A stretch of 64,000 bases of DNA. Source: Artemisia argyi (Eukaryota > Streptophyta > Magnoliopsida > Asterales > Asteraceae). The stretch covers positions 15,073,487 to 15,137,486 of the forward strand of contig CM060696.1 of assembly GCA_030686995.1 (NCBI GenBank), given 5' to 3'. The first letter of the stretch is position 1; every line of letters begins with the position of its first letter. The position numbers and the translations under genes were made by a program. This document shows positions 46,945 through 57,079 of the stretch, piece by piece. The notes beneath the pieces were generated by a model. That model did no database searches. It had not been told where the DNA came from and saw nothing but the letters and a program-made list of their open reading frames with translations.

Positions 46945-48293
46945 TGATGCGTGGGAATCGCAACAGGCTTTACCTCTCGAGGGATCTCGAGAAGCTTACA
47001 ACCCCCACCAGGCAGTGTACCTGATCGTTGTAGTATAGTATAGTGACAAGTACCGGGTTATTGATCGTTCAGCTTAGGAATAGTGTCGCTAGGATTAGAA
47101 AGCCTAATTACTAGTTCTAAAGGTGAAGGATGATTATTTTTGTATTTTTATATTTTTATGAAAGCAAGTAAAATCTCGGGTTTTAGAAGAGTGGGCGGAA
47201 TTAGTTGCTATTCAACTAACCCAAAACTAAGATGCAATCAAAATAAAATACTAAAAAATGAAATTAAACTAATTTATACTAAGGTTGTGAGTAGTAATTG
47301 GAGAAATTGTGTTTACTTAGACTTCACTACTCCCTAGATATCTTTTACACGTTAATTACTTGTTATAATTGCATGGATGACGGATTGTATTCCTTAATAC
47401 CATTCATGGGGTGGCATACATAACTCCCCAATTCTATGAGCTCTTATCTCCTCCTACACCATGACCCAGCACAACTATAGGGATTGTAAACAGTGGCTCA
47501 TGCATTAAATACAACCAATAAAGACCTAGTACGCCTCGGTTCATGTTTCTTAAGACGTTCAAGCATGTTACCATTTGGAGATCTGCTAGTTTTCTTAAGC
47601 CTAACATATAAAATCATCCATCCAAGACAAGAATAAACAAGTAATCAACACATAATCAATATCTAGGTTTCATTAGATCTAAGCACACACAAAAGAGATC
47701 TAGCCTAGCATAATGGAATTGAGACAAGAACAAGATATAGACAACCAATATATAGACATATTGATTGAATTAGAAGAACACTTATCTCAATTACAATGCA
47801 AGGTATCAAGGGTTTGGAACCCTTGAAAAACCTGTAAAAGTTGCACCAAATTCGTCTTTAGGGTTTCTCCAAAACTTCTCTCCTTTAATGTGAAAAACCA
47901 GAAAACTATATATAGGAAAACAGGGGTGACGGCGTCAAGAGCAATGGTGTGACGCCGTCATCTCGCCGCCAAATACTTCCTCGGACGTTCTTGATCTACT
48001 TATGACGGCCTATGTGACGCCGTCATCAACTACGGTATTTTATTCTTGGGGTTCTGACGCCGTCAAGAACAACTCTTGACGCCTTCAGGTACTGTTCCCA
48101 GCATAGAATTTTGAGACTTTGCCGTTTTCTTCACTTTTATGCTCCAAAAACGTCCAAAATGGCTTCTTTTCCAGAATTCACTCTCCAAGTACCTAAAATC
48201 ACAAAAGGAACGATTTAGGGCAATATTTGATCAAATAAAGTCGGATTCGGGCTTAAATGACCCCCTAAAAACGGACCATTTTTCGCCTCATCA
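46945..48293 (-). repeat. 5' LTR of level-4 element
   Basis: 1,349 bp. TATA box 47906-47915, TGACG palindromes just beyond it (about 47926-48085), tRNA-Asp-like stretch 47025-47052 some 80 nt from the LTR end and ~90 nt from the PBS. Followed by TGCTT. Confidence 0.95.
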
Positions 48294-48298
48294 TGCTT

Positions 48299-48879
48299 GT
48301 GGAATGAAGTTTGCAAATCTCCTGGAGATTATAAAACTTAATAATTCACAAAAACCATAAGACTCCGTTAGAAAAATAAAACCGGTAAAATTTCCAGATT
48401 TTAACTCTTGACGCCGTCAAGAGTAAACTCCTGACGCCGTTAGAATGGACCTGCAGAAATTCTTATGTTAAGTTTTCGGAAAATTTCTGCAAAAACTTGG
48501 TCCTACTTCCTGGAAAATCCTGCAAAACTTCATTATGACTCAATACAAGCATTTGACTCTAACAAATACGAATATACATGCTCATTTAATATTGTGGGGA
48601 ATCATGATCGGTTTGTTTCTTAAAAACATATTTGGGGTTTCCCCTTACACTTATCTTTTGCAAAAATACTTCTAGGTGGAGTTAAGACTAGGCTAAACAA
48701 CAAAGTAAAGTATTTCCACATTTTAATTGAGAGACATGATCAACCAACAATAAAAATAAACATGCATACGGAAGCAAATAACAATCAAACAACTAAAATC
48801 ACACAAAACATGGGTTGCCTCCCAAGAAGCGCTTTTCTTTATTTACGAGTCTTGTAGCTAGACTCAAGGTTATGGGTTA
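48299..48879 (-). other. 3' non-coding part of level-3 element, right piece
   Basis: Continues the region interrupted at 40156. No ORF. Two TGACGCCGT words near 48408-48445. Nearly the same sequence is at 43412-43994 of the level-4 element. Confidence 0.85.
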
Positions 48880-49990
48880 CTACGTGATCTCATCATCGAA
48901 CGTCACATCCTCATCACTAATCGTTTCATTGTTATTTTCTTGGTAGTGTTTTACACGTTGTATGTTAACCGTGAATTCCCTACCTTCATCATCAATTAAC
49001 ACTACCGCTCCAAATTGAGAAGAATTTTTTACCGTGAACGGTCCATACCATCTAGACTTAAGTTTTCCTGGAAATAATCTCAACCGAGAATTGTATAATA
49101 GGTCCTTGTCTCCCTCTGAAAAATCTTTGGGTTTCTTAATTCTCTGGTCATGCCATATTTTAGCTCTTTCTTTATATGTGATCGAGGATTCGTAGGCTTC
49201 TAGTCTAAGTTCATCAAGCTCGTGCAATTGCAAAAACCTGTTATTTCCAGCAGTTGTGCAATCTAAGTTGCATGCCTTAAGTGCCCAATAAGCCTTGTGT
49301 TCTAATTCTACCGGTAAGTGACATGCCTTACCATACACCATGCGGAATGGGGTCGTTCCAATAGGTGTTTTGTAGGCAGTTCGGAATGCCCATAAAGCTT
49401 CGTCGAGTTTAAATGACCAGTCCTTTCTGTTTTGACTAACCGTTTTTTCAAGTATTCTTTTAATAGCTCTATTGGTGTTTTCGACTTGGCCATTGGTCTG
49501 TGGATGATAGGCGGTGGAGAATCGATGGGGTACTCCATACCTTTTCATGACCTTTTCCATTTGTGCATTGCAAAAATATGTTCCCCTATCATTGATGAGA
49601 GCTTTCGGAATCCCGAATCTTGCGAAAAGCTTTTTCAGGAAATGAATGACTACTCTTGCATCATTGGTCCTAAGGGCTTGTGCCTCAACCCATTTTGAAA
49701 CATAGTCAATGGCGACTAAGATGTACTCGTTTCCCCCTGAGGATGGAAAGGGTCCCATGAAGTCAATCCCCTAAACATCGAATACCTCACAAACTTGTAT
49801 AAAGTTCTGAGGTGCCTCATCCCTATGTGATATATTTCCGGCTCGTTGACATGCATCGCACGCCTGCACCATTTCTTTCACATCACGGAAAATTGTGGGC
49901 CAATAGAATCCTGCATCGAGAATCTTTCGGGCGGTAACGTTTATCCCATGATGCCCGCCAGAAGGACCAGAGTGACATTCCCTCATAATC
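48880..49990 (-). pseudogene. Integrase of level-3 element, one stop
   Basis: HHCC region [18 protein letters not shown]...[11 protein letters not shown] intact. Core: [44 protein letters not shown]-terminal GPF module ([20 protein letters not shown]) and an acidic end ([15 protein letters not shown]). A TAG at 49771-49773, where relatives have the W of DVWGIDF, splits the frame. Otherwise it is continuous with RT/RNase H. Confidence 0.93.
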
Positions 49991-50991
49991 TTAACTGCCT
50001 CATTTTCCGAAACACAACGCCTTATAATGTGGTCAGGACACCTTCGGAATAAAAAGGGTTCATCCCAGAAGTAGTATTTTAGCTGGGAAAAGAACCTCTT
50101 CCTCTCGTACTTAGTCAGGTGTTCTGGAACAAGTCTACATCTACTTGCGAAGTAATTAGCAAAGTCGGCGTACCATGGCTCCGAATCAATCATTGACATC
50201 AGTTGTTCGTCAGGAAACGAATCCCTAATCTCACTTCTATCGTGCTTATCCAAGGGGTTTTCAAGACGAGATAGATGATCTGCGGCTAGATTCTCTGCCC
50301 CCTTCTTATCGCGAATCTCAACATCGAATTCTTGTAACAACAAGATCCACCGAATTAGTCGTGGCTTAGCATCCTGCTTCGCGAAGAGGTATCTAAGAGC
50401 CGAGTGATCAGTGAAGACGACTGTTTTTGAAAGGACAAGATATTGTCGGAATTTGTCGAATGCAAAAACCACGGCCAATAGTTCTTTCTCGGTGGTGGAG
50501 TAGTTCTCTTGAGCGGGATTCATGGTTTTGCTAGCGTAGTAAATAGGTTGGAAAAGCTTGTCACATCGTTGACCTAATACAGCCCCGACAGCGAAGTCGC
50601 TAGCGTCACACATGATTTCGAATGGTAACTCCCAGTTGGGTGTGATCATGATTGGAGCTTGAGTGAGTTCCCTTTTTAAGAGATCGAATGCATCCTTGCA
50701 TTCTTGGGAAAAATCGAACGGAGCATCCTTCACAAGTAATTGAGTCATTGGCCGAGCGATTTTGGAGAAATCTTTGATGAATCTCCGATAAAACCCGGCG
50801 TGCCCCAAAAAGCTGCGTATTGCCTTAACCGTCGTGGGGTATGGTAACTTAGATATAGCTTCAACTTTAGCTTGGTCCACCTCTATTCCGTTCCCTGAGA
50901 TCTTATGCCCTAACACAATCCCTTCCTTTACCATGAAATGACACTTTTCCCAGTTTAACACCAAGTTGGTTTCCTCACAACGTTTGAGCAT
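49991..50991 (-). pseudogene. RT C-terminal part and RNase H of level-3 element
   Basis: [40 protein letters not shown], then RNase [61 protein letters not shown]. Same frame as the RT N-part but separated by a TAA at 50995-50997 (CLANL, stop, KML). Confidence 0.93.
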
Positions 50992-50994
50992 CTT

Positions 50995-51636
50995 TTATAG
51001 ATTAGCAAGACAGCAGTCGAAGGAGTTCCCGAAGACTGAAAAGTCATCCATGAACACTTCCATGCTGTCTTCCAAGAGTTCGTGAAAGATTGCGGTCATG
51101 CAATGTTGGAAAGTAGCGGGGGCATTACATAGCCCAAAAGGCATCCTTTTGTAGGCAAATGTTCCATAGGGGCAAGTAAATGTGGTCTTTTCTTGGTCCT
51201 CGGGTGCTATGGGGATTTGAAAATATCCAGAGAACCCATCCAAGAAGCAATAGTACTCATGTCCAGATAATCTATCTAACATCTGATCAATGAATGGTAA
51301 GGGAAAGTGATCTTTCCTCGTGGCATCATTGAGCTTTCGATAGTTGATGCATACCCGCCATCCAGTGACAGTTCTCTGGGGCACCATCTCACCCTTGTCA
51401 TTCTTTACTACAGTCATTCCACCCTTTTTAGGTACAACCAGCACAGGACTGACCCATGGGCTATCCGAGATCGGGTAAATCAGTCCTGCATCCAAAAGTT
51501 TGATAACCTCTTCCTTTACTACTTCCTTAATGTTAGGGTTCACTCGCCTCTGGGGTTGCACAGTAGGTTTATAATCTTCCTCCATAAGAATCTGATGTGT
51601 GCAAAAAGTTGAGTCAATCCCCTTAATGTCGGACAC
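50995..51636 (-). pseudogene. Reverse transcriptase N-terminal part of level-3 element
   Basis: [80 protein letters not shown], catalytic FMDDFSVFGNSF. The reading frame upstream is shifted at an A-run (plus-strand T-run 51659-51666). Confidence 0.93.
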
Positions 51637-52838
51637 ACTCCATGCGAGTACCCCCTTGTTTTTTTTAGGACCTCTAAGAGTTTAACTTTTTGTTCATGTT
51701 CCATAGAAGAGTTTATGATTACCGGGAGTTGGTCCTCCCCCTGAAGGAAGGCGTACTCCAAATGGTTAGGAAGTTCTTTAAGATCAACGTTAGGAGGTTC
51801 GATAATAGAAGGCTTGAGCTTGTTTTCGGGCTTTCGGAGCTCGAGATGCTCCGTTGCCTCTTGTCTGGGGTAGAAGGAGACTGCATTAACATCCTCCGTC
51901 TTTTCCACCTCTAGCAAAGGCAGAAAACTCTCGTCCCGTAGCCAGCCTTCATCGATTTGTTCATCGACGCAACTATCAATGACATCTGTGAGTTCATCTA
52001 CTTCCCCGATAAAGTAGAGCCGGTTGGCTGCTTCGAGGGAGAGGTCCATAGAATCCTTAATGTTGAAGGTTGTGCTATCGTCTCCCACTCGTAAGGTCAA
52101 TTTGCCATCGTAGACATCAATGACTGCACGCGCGGTAGCAAGAAATGGTCTACCTAAGATGATAGGTACCAAGTCATCCTCCTTCATATCCAGGATTACG
52201 AAGTCGACCGGGAATTTGAATTTCCCAACTTTGACTAGCACATTCTCGCATATCCCTACGGGGTACTTGACTGATCTATCGGCTAGTTGGATGTTCATAC
52301 GGGTAGACTTCAATCCAGAATATCCTAGTTTACGGAACATAGAGTGAGGCATGAGATTGATACTTGCTCCCAAATCGACAAAAGCATTCTTGATTGATAG
52401 AGGTCCTATGGAGCAAGGCAAGGTGAAGCTGCCCGGATCGTCTACCTTCTTTGGTAGCCCTCGATGGGTCACTACTGAGCATTCTTCCCCCAGGGTCACA
52501 AGACCCTCGAGTTTCTTCCTGTTAGCGAGTAGCTTTTTGAAGTATGTGCTATACTTTGGCATGTGATAGCAAGCATCAAGGAGAGGTATGGTAACAACTG
52601 AGTCTTTTAGGTATAACAAGAACCTCTTGTTATCATTCTCAGTTTTCTGGTTTCTTAATTGGGACGGGAACGGGATTCTCACAGGTTGGTTAGGCAAGGC
52701 CGATAGGGAAGGGATTGTTACGGGCGGTTGGTCTGGGGTGCCAATGCCGACCTCCTGCTCCTCCTCCTCAGGTTTGTCTGGATCGGGGGTGACGGGGGAC
52801 GAGTTTGGGTAAGGAGGGTCCTTGGTTGTCGTTCCAGC
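51540..52838 (-). pseudogene. Linker and protease of level-3 element
   Basis: Proline/glutamate-rich linker, then retropepsin with an intact motif: LPCSIGPLSIKNAFVDLGAS and INLMPHSMFRKLG, second half VPIILGRPFLATARAVIDVY, long acidic spacer to RT. It opens after an in-frame TGA just above 52836 and leaves frame at the A-run near 51660. This is the functional counterpart of the two degenerate domains in the 43995-46751 ORF. Confidence 0.9.
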
Positions 52839-54202
52839 TCATGTGGTTATCGCGAGCATGGGGTCTTTTTTTCTTTCTAATGGCGTTTGGAGGTTATCTA
52901 GGGTTGAGTTAAGCTTGTTGAAAAATTCTCTAATACCCTCCTGCTGCTCGTCGAAAAGCTCATTAAGCCCTTTCATTTGCAAGTCTTTTTCTTGAGTGAA
53001 GTGACCAAGGTCATCTTCGAAATTGCTCGTGATTTTGAATTCAGGGCCTTCCTCCCCTTCTCTTATCTTTACCAGATTTCCCCAAAGGGTGTAATCGTCA
53101 TTTTGGTAGAAAGGCAAAAGGGAGGGATCAGCATAAATGTCCCCTCCTGATAAACATCTCCGCATTCTTCTACCTCATGCGGGCCTCCACGGTAATCGCA
53201 GATTAAGTAAGGATTCGACAGCTGTTTAGGTAATTGCGATCCAGCTAGGTATTCCACGCTTTTGTGAACTTTGCTCAACCGATCCGAGGTGGTCTCAGAA
53301 ATGCTGACAGTCGACTCAGGTTCATCCCAAGTGTCATCCTGGTCTTGAGCATATTCTTCAATCCTATCCCATCCTTCCTCAGCACTAAGATTGGCCAATC
53401 TTCCTTTCCTAGATTGGTTAATTCCGTTTCGGTCATTAGAGGAGATATTTTCGTAGAAGATTTGGACCAAGAGCCAAAGCTCAATGCCATGATGGGGAAC
53501 TTGTCTTATTGAATCTTTGAATCTAGTCCACGATTTATAGAAGGGTTCGTCCTTCTCCTTCCGGAAACGGAGGATCCTATCTCTAAGTGCTGAGGTTTTT
53601 CCAGGCGGAAAGAACTTCTCATAGAACTTGGATATGAGTTGCTCCCATGTGAAGAGAGATTCAGAAGGGAGTTTGTCATACCATTCTTGGGCTTTTTCAT
53701 ATAAGGTGAAAGGAAAGAATCGCAATCGGGATGTGTCTCTAGTAGCCCCATCCGTATGGATGGTGTCCACTATTTTCAGGAAGTCCTTGATGTGTTGGAT
53801 TGGATTTTCCTCATCTAGTCCGTGAAATTTACACACACTTTTGACAAGCCAAACATCGTTTGCGTGCAAGACCTCGTTGGTGTGTTCGTTTGGGTAGACA
53901 ATGGCGTTTGAGAAGCCACGAGAGGTTGGGGAGGAGTAATCTTTGAGACGCTTAGGAATGGGAGTTGCGGGAGTACTAGTGTCGTCGTTGGGTTGGGAGC
54001 TAGGGGTTGAGAAATGGTTTTCTGAATTTTCTTCAGAGGGAGGTGCATCAAAATTGATAGCAATGCTGGATGGTTCAGGAGTTGAGTGAGTTCGTCTTAA
54101 CCTACACATTTCTCTTTCGGGTTCTGCATAAGGCAAGACAAGGTCTCTGGTGGTACTACGACTCCTAGTGATTCTAAGGCTGGAGAATTCGTTGGTTGCC
54201 AT
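52839..54202 (-). pseudogene. Gag of level-3 element, frameshifted
   Basis: From MATNEFSSLRITRSRSTTRD. Gag core CKFHGLDEENPIQHIKDFLK, FPFTLYEKAQEWYDKLPSES, FYEKFFPPGKTSALRDRILR, VPHHGIELWLLVQIFYENIS. The knuckle has lost one Cys (CDYRGGPHEVEEC). A frameshift near 53150 leads into a helical stretch (FTQEKDLQMKGLNELFDEQQ) ending at a TGA. It is clearly diverged from the Gag of the level-4 ORF although their LTRs are nearly the same. Confidence 0.92.
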
Positions 54203-54373
54203 GATGGCGGACGGTGAAGAGTTACGAACAAAGGCACAAAGAAATAAGATAGACTAAAGAAGACCTAAAAATAAAAATAAAATCTTACTAGAAAGGAATC
54301 TAGCAAGTAGACCTAATAAAAAGAAATTCTAACCTAGACAATAACTATTCCCCGGGCTGCGGCACCAAAAACT
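54203..54373 (-). other. 5' leader and PBS of level-3 element
   Basis: PBS complement at 54350-54367 (CCCCGGGCTGCGGCACCA, one change against the level-4 copy), then six bases to the LTR. The leader is nearly the same as 46752-46944 except for a shorter A-run. Confidence 0.88.
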
Positions 54374-55719
54374 TGATGCGTGGGAATCGCAACAGGCTTT
54401 ACCTCTCGAGAGATCTCGAGAAGCTTACAACCCCCACCAGGCAGTGTACCTGATCGTTGTAGTATAGTATAGTGACAAGTACCGGGGGATTGATCGTTCA
54501 GCTTAGGAATAGTGTCGCTAGGATTAGAAAGCCTAATTACTAGTTCTAAAGGTGAGGGATGATTATTTTTGTATTTTTATATTTTTTAGAAAGCAATTAA
54601 AATATCAGTTTTTGGAAGAGTGGGCGGAATTAGTTGCTATTCAACTAACCCAAAACTAAGATGCAATCAAAATAAAATACTAAAAATGAAAATAAACTAA
54701 TTTATACTAAGGTTGAGAGCAGTAATTGGAGAAAATGTGTTTACTTAGATTTCACTACTCCCTAGATATCTTTTACACGTTAATTACTTGTTATAATTGC
54801 ATGGATGACGGATTGTATTCCTTAATACCATTCATGGGGTGGCATACATAACTCCCCAATTCTATGAGCTCTTATCTCCTCCTACACCATGCCCAACACA
54901 ACTATAGGGATTGTAAATAGTGGCTCATGCATTAAATACAACCAATAAAGACCTAGTACGCCTCGGTTCATGTTTCTTAAGACGTTCAAGCATGTTACCA
55001 TTTGGAGATCTGCCAGTTTTCTTAAGCCTAACATATAAAATCATTCATCCAAGACAAGAATAAACAAGTAATCAACACATAATCAATATCTAGGTTTCAT
55101 TAGATCTAAGCAAACACAAAGGAGATCTAGCCTAGCATGATGGAATTGAGACAAGAACAAGATATAGACAACCAACACATAGACATATTGATTGAATTAG
55201 AAGAACACTTATCTCAATTACAATGCAAGGTATCAAGGGTTTGGAACCCTTAAAAAACCTGTAAAAGTTGCACCAAAATCGTCTTTAGGGTTTCTCCAAA
55301 ACTTCTCTCTTTTTATGTGAAAAACTAGAAAACTATATATAGGAAAATCGGGGTGACGGCGTCAAGAACAAAGGTGTGACGCCGTCATCTCGCCGCCAAA
55401 TACTTCCTCGGACGGCCTTGATGTACTTCTGACGCCCTGTGTGACGCCGTCATGAGCTACGGATTTTAATTCTTGGGGTTTGACGCCGTCATGAGTTTAC
55501 TCTTGACGCCTTCATGTACTGTTCTAGGATGGAAAATTGAGACTTTGCCGTTTTCTTCACTTTTATGCTCCAAAAACGTCCAAAATGGCTTCTTTTCCAG
55601 AATTCACTCTCCAAGTACCTAAAATCACAAAAGGAACGATTTAGGGCAATATTTGATCAAATAAATTTGGATTCGGGCTTAAATGACCCCCTAAAAACGG
55701 ATCATTTTTCGCCTCATCA
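54374..55719 (-). repeat. 5' LTR of level-3 element
   Basis: 1,346 bp, TATA box 55333-55342, four TGACGSCGTCA palindromes between 55354 and 55498, tRNA-Asp-like stretch 54454-54481. Followed by the AGCAC duplication. Confidence 0.95.
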
Positions 55720-55724
55720 AGCAC

Positions 55725-56117
55725 AAAGCCTACTGGGCATTGAAACATGCCAACTTTGACCTCAAAACTGCGGGTGATCACAGAAAAGTTCAAATGAATG
55801 AATTAAATGAACTACGTGATCAGGCTTACGAGAACTCTTTAATCTATAAAGAAAAAACAAAGAGAATTCATGACTCAAAAATAAAGAACCACGTTTTTAA
55901 CATTGGTGATCGAGTACTTCTCTTTAATTCTAGATTAAAGATCTTCTCAGGAAAATTAAAAACCCGTTGGACTGGTCCATTCACTATCACTAAGGTTTAT
56001 CCGTATGGTACCGTTGAGTTATCTCAAAATGACGGTCCATGTTTTAAAGTGAATGGGCATCGTGTGAAACATTACTTTGGAGAGGACTTACCAAACATGG
56101 TTGTCCCGGATCTCTAA
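55725..56117 (+). pseudogene. Integrase C-terminal part of level-2 Athila-like element
   Basis: Resumes the frame cut at 36890: KAYWALKHANFDLKTAGDHR, then a helical segment, GDRVLLFNSRLKIF and the GPF-type module (KLKTRWTGPFTITKVYPYGT), ending HYFGEDLPNMVVPDL and a stop at 56115-56117. Confidence 0.94.
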
Positions 56118-57079
56118 ACTTTCCCCAAGGACAATTAAATTCGGGGTCGAGTCAAGCTAGTGACTCGGGAATCAAAAACAAGCTACCTCATGGACAAATC
56201 ATTTCGAGGTCGAGTCAAGCTAGTGACTCGGTAATCAAAAGCATAGCAATATGGGTTTTCACTCATATTTCTGATTTCTTTCTCTTTTCTACCACCCTAG
56301 TGTGGGGGAGATGCCCCACATGTTGTATATATGTATATATCTTGAAAAAAATAAAAAATAAAAAAAAAAAAAAAAAAAAGTTAAAAACAAAAGAAAAAAG
56401 TGAGTTTGTATGTAAATAGCCTAAAATAAAGGTTATTAATATTTCCTTCTTACGTTCTAAGTATCGGTTTCACACCCGGTGTTTTGAATATTGAGGGCAA
56501 TATTCATTTCTAAGTGTGGGGGGGGGGGGGGGGGGATTCTCACGAATTCAAACACATGTTCCATCAAGCACCCTCATTTGATCAAAATTTAAAGTTTTTT
56601 CACACTTAGAAATGCAATAAATGGTATCAATCGTCCATGTCTAACCCACAACAGGATTGGCTAGTCCAGGAGCAAACGGCTATTGGTAAAGACATCTCAA
56701 AACCGTTGATGGCTTGCAATTTGCCAAAAATTGTATGGTTCCTCAACTCCCCATTATCCTCGAAAGCTAATGAGTTGGCTAGCCCGCAAGATTATGGCTT
56801 GTGGTAAAGGCCGTAGAAAATCCATAATTGGTAATCAGCTCACCAAGATGTTGACTATTCCATCAAGAGTTGGCTAGTCCAGAAGCAAACGGCTTCTGGT
56901 AAAGACAAATCAAATCCGTTGATAGCTGGTGGTTTGCTAAAAATCACACGGTTATCAGGTGAGCCACAGTTCTTACACCTGGCTACTCCAGAAGTGATGG
57001 CTTTTGGTAAAGAGTAAAAATCCATAAATTTTTTCTCAAATAGATTGCTAGGGACTAGCAATAGTTTAGTGTGGGGGAT
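56118..57079 (+). other. 3' UTR of level-2 element with structured repeats and PPT
   Basis: Two copies of a hairpin phrase (CGAGTCA-AGCTAG-TGACTCG at 56148-56167 and 56211-56230), A-rich run (56344-56390), a run of 18 G at 56518-56535, four tandem hairpin units (56658-57007), then the PPT TTTAGTGTGGGGGAT (57065-57079). Confidence 0.85.
56658..57007 (+). repeat. Four ~95-118-bp repeats each with a hairpin
   Basis: Units contain GGCTAGTCC-type openings and stems at 56666-56686, 56784-56804, 56879-56899 and 56988-57007, each followed by GGTAAAG. The third is a perfect 8-bp stem CCAGAAGC/GCTTCTGG with loop AAACG. Units 1 and 3 share one type of trailing sequence, units 2 and 4 another, so the array is a dimer repeated twice (period about 205-213). 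Confidence 0.85.

Larger units (their letters stand above)
40152..48298 (-). mobile_element. Level-4 non-autonomous Athila-related element
   Basis: Element 40157-48293 (8,137 bp), target duplications TGCTT at 40152-40156 and 48294-48298. Minus strand: 5' LTR 46945-48293, PBS, one long ORF (43995-46751), ~2.5 kb non-coding, PPT, 3' LTR 40157-41505. It has no RT, RNase H or integrase. LTRs, leader and 3' region are shared with the host element (level 3), whose enzymes would have been the natural suppliers. The two LTRs differ at about 20 positions by eye. Confidence 0.95.
36886..55724 (-). mobile_element. Second Athila-like element (level 3), hosting a relative
   Basis: Element 36891-55719 with target duplications AGCAC at 36886-36890 and 55720-55724, inserted in the integrase of the level-2 element. 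Minus strand: 5' LTR 54374-55719, PBS, gag, PR, RT, RNase H, IN, ~1.9 kb 3' non-coding, PPT, 3' LTR 36891-38236. It is itself split by the level-4 element (40157-48293). Without that insertion it is about 10.7 kb. The coding frame has several breaks. Confidence 0.95.
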
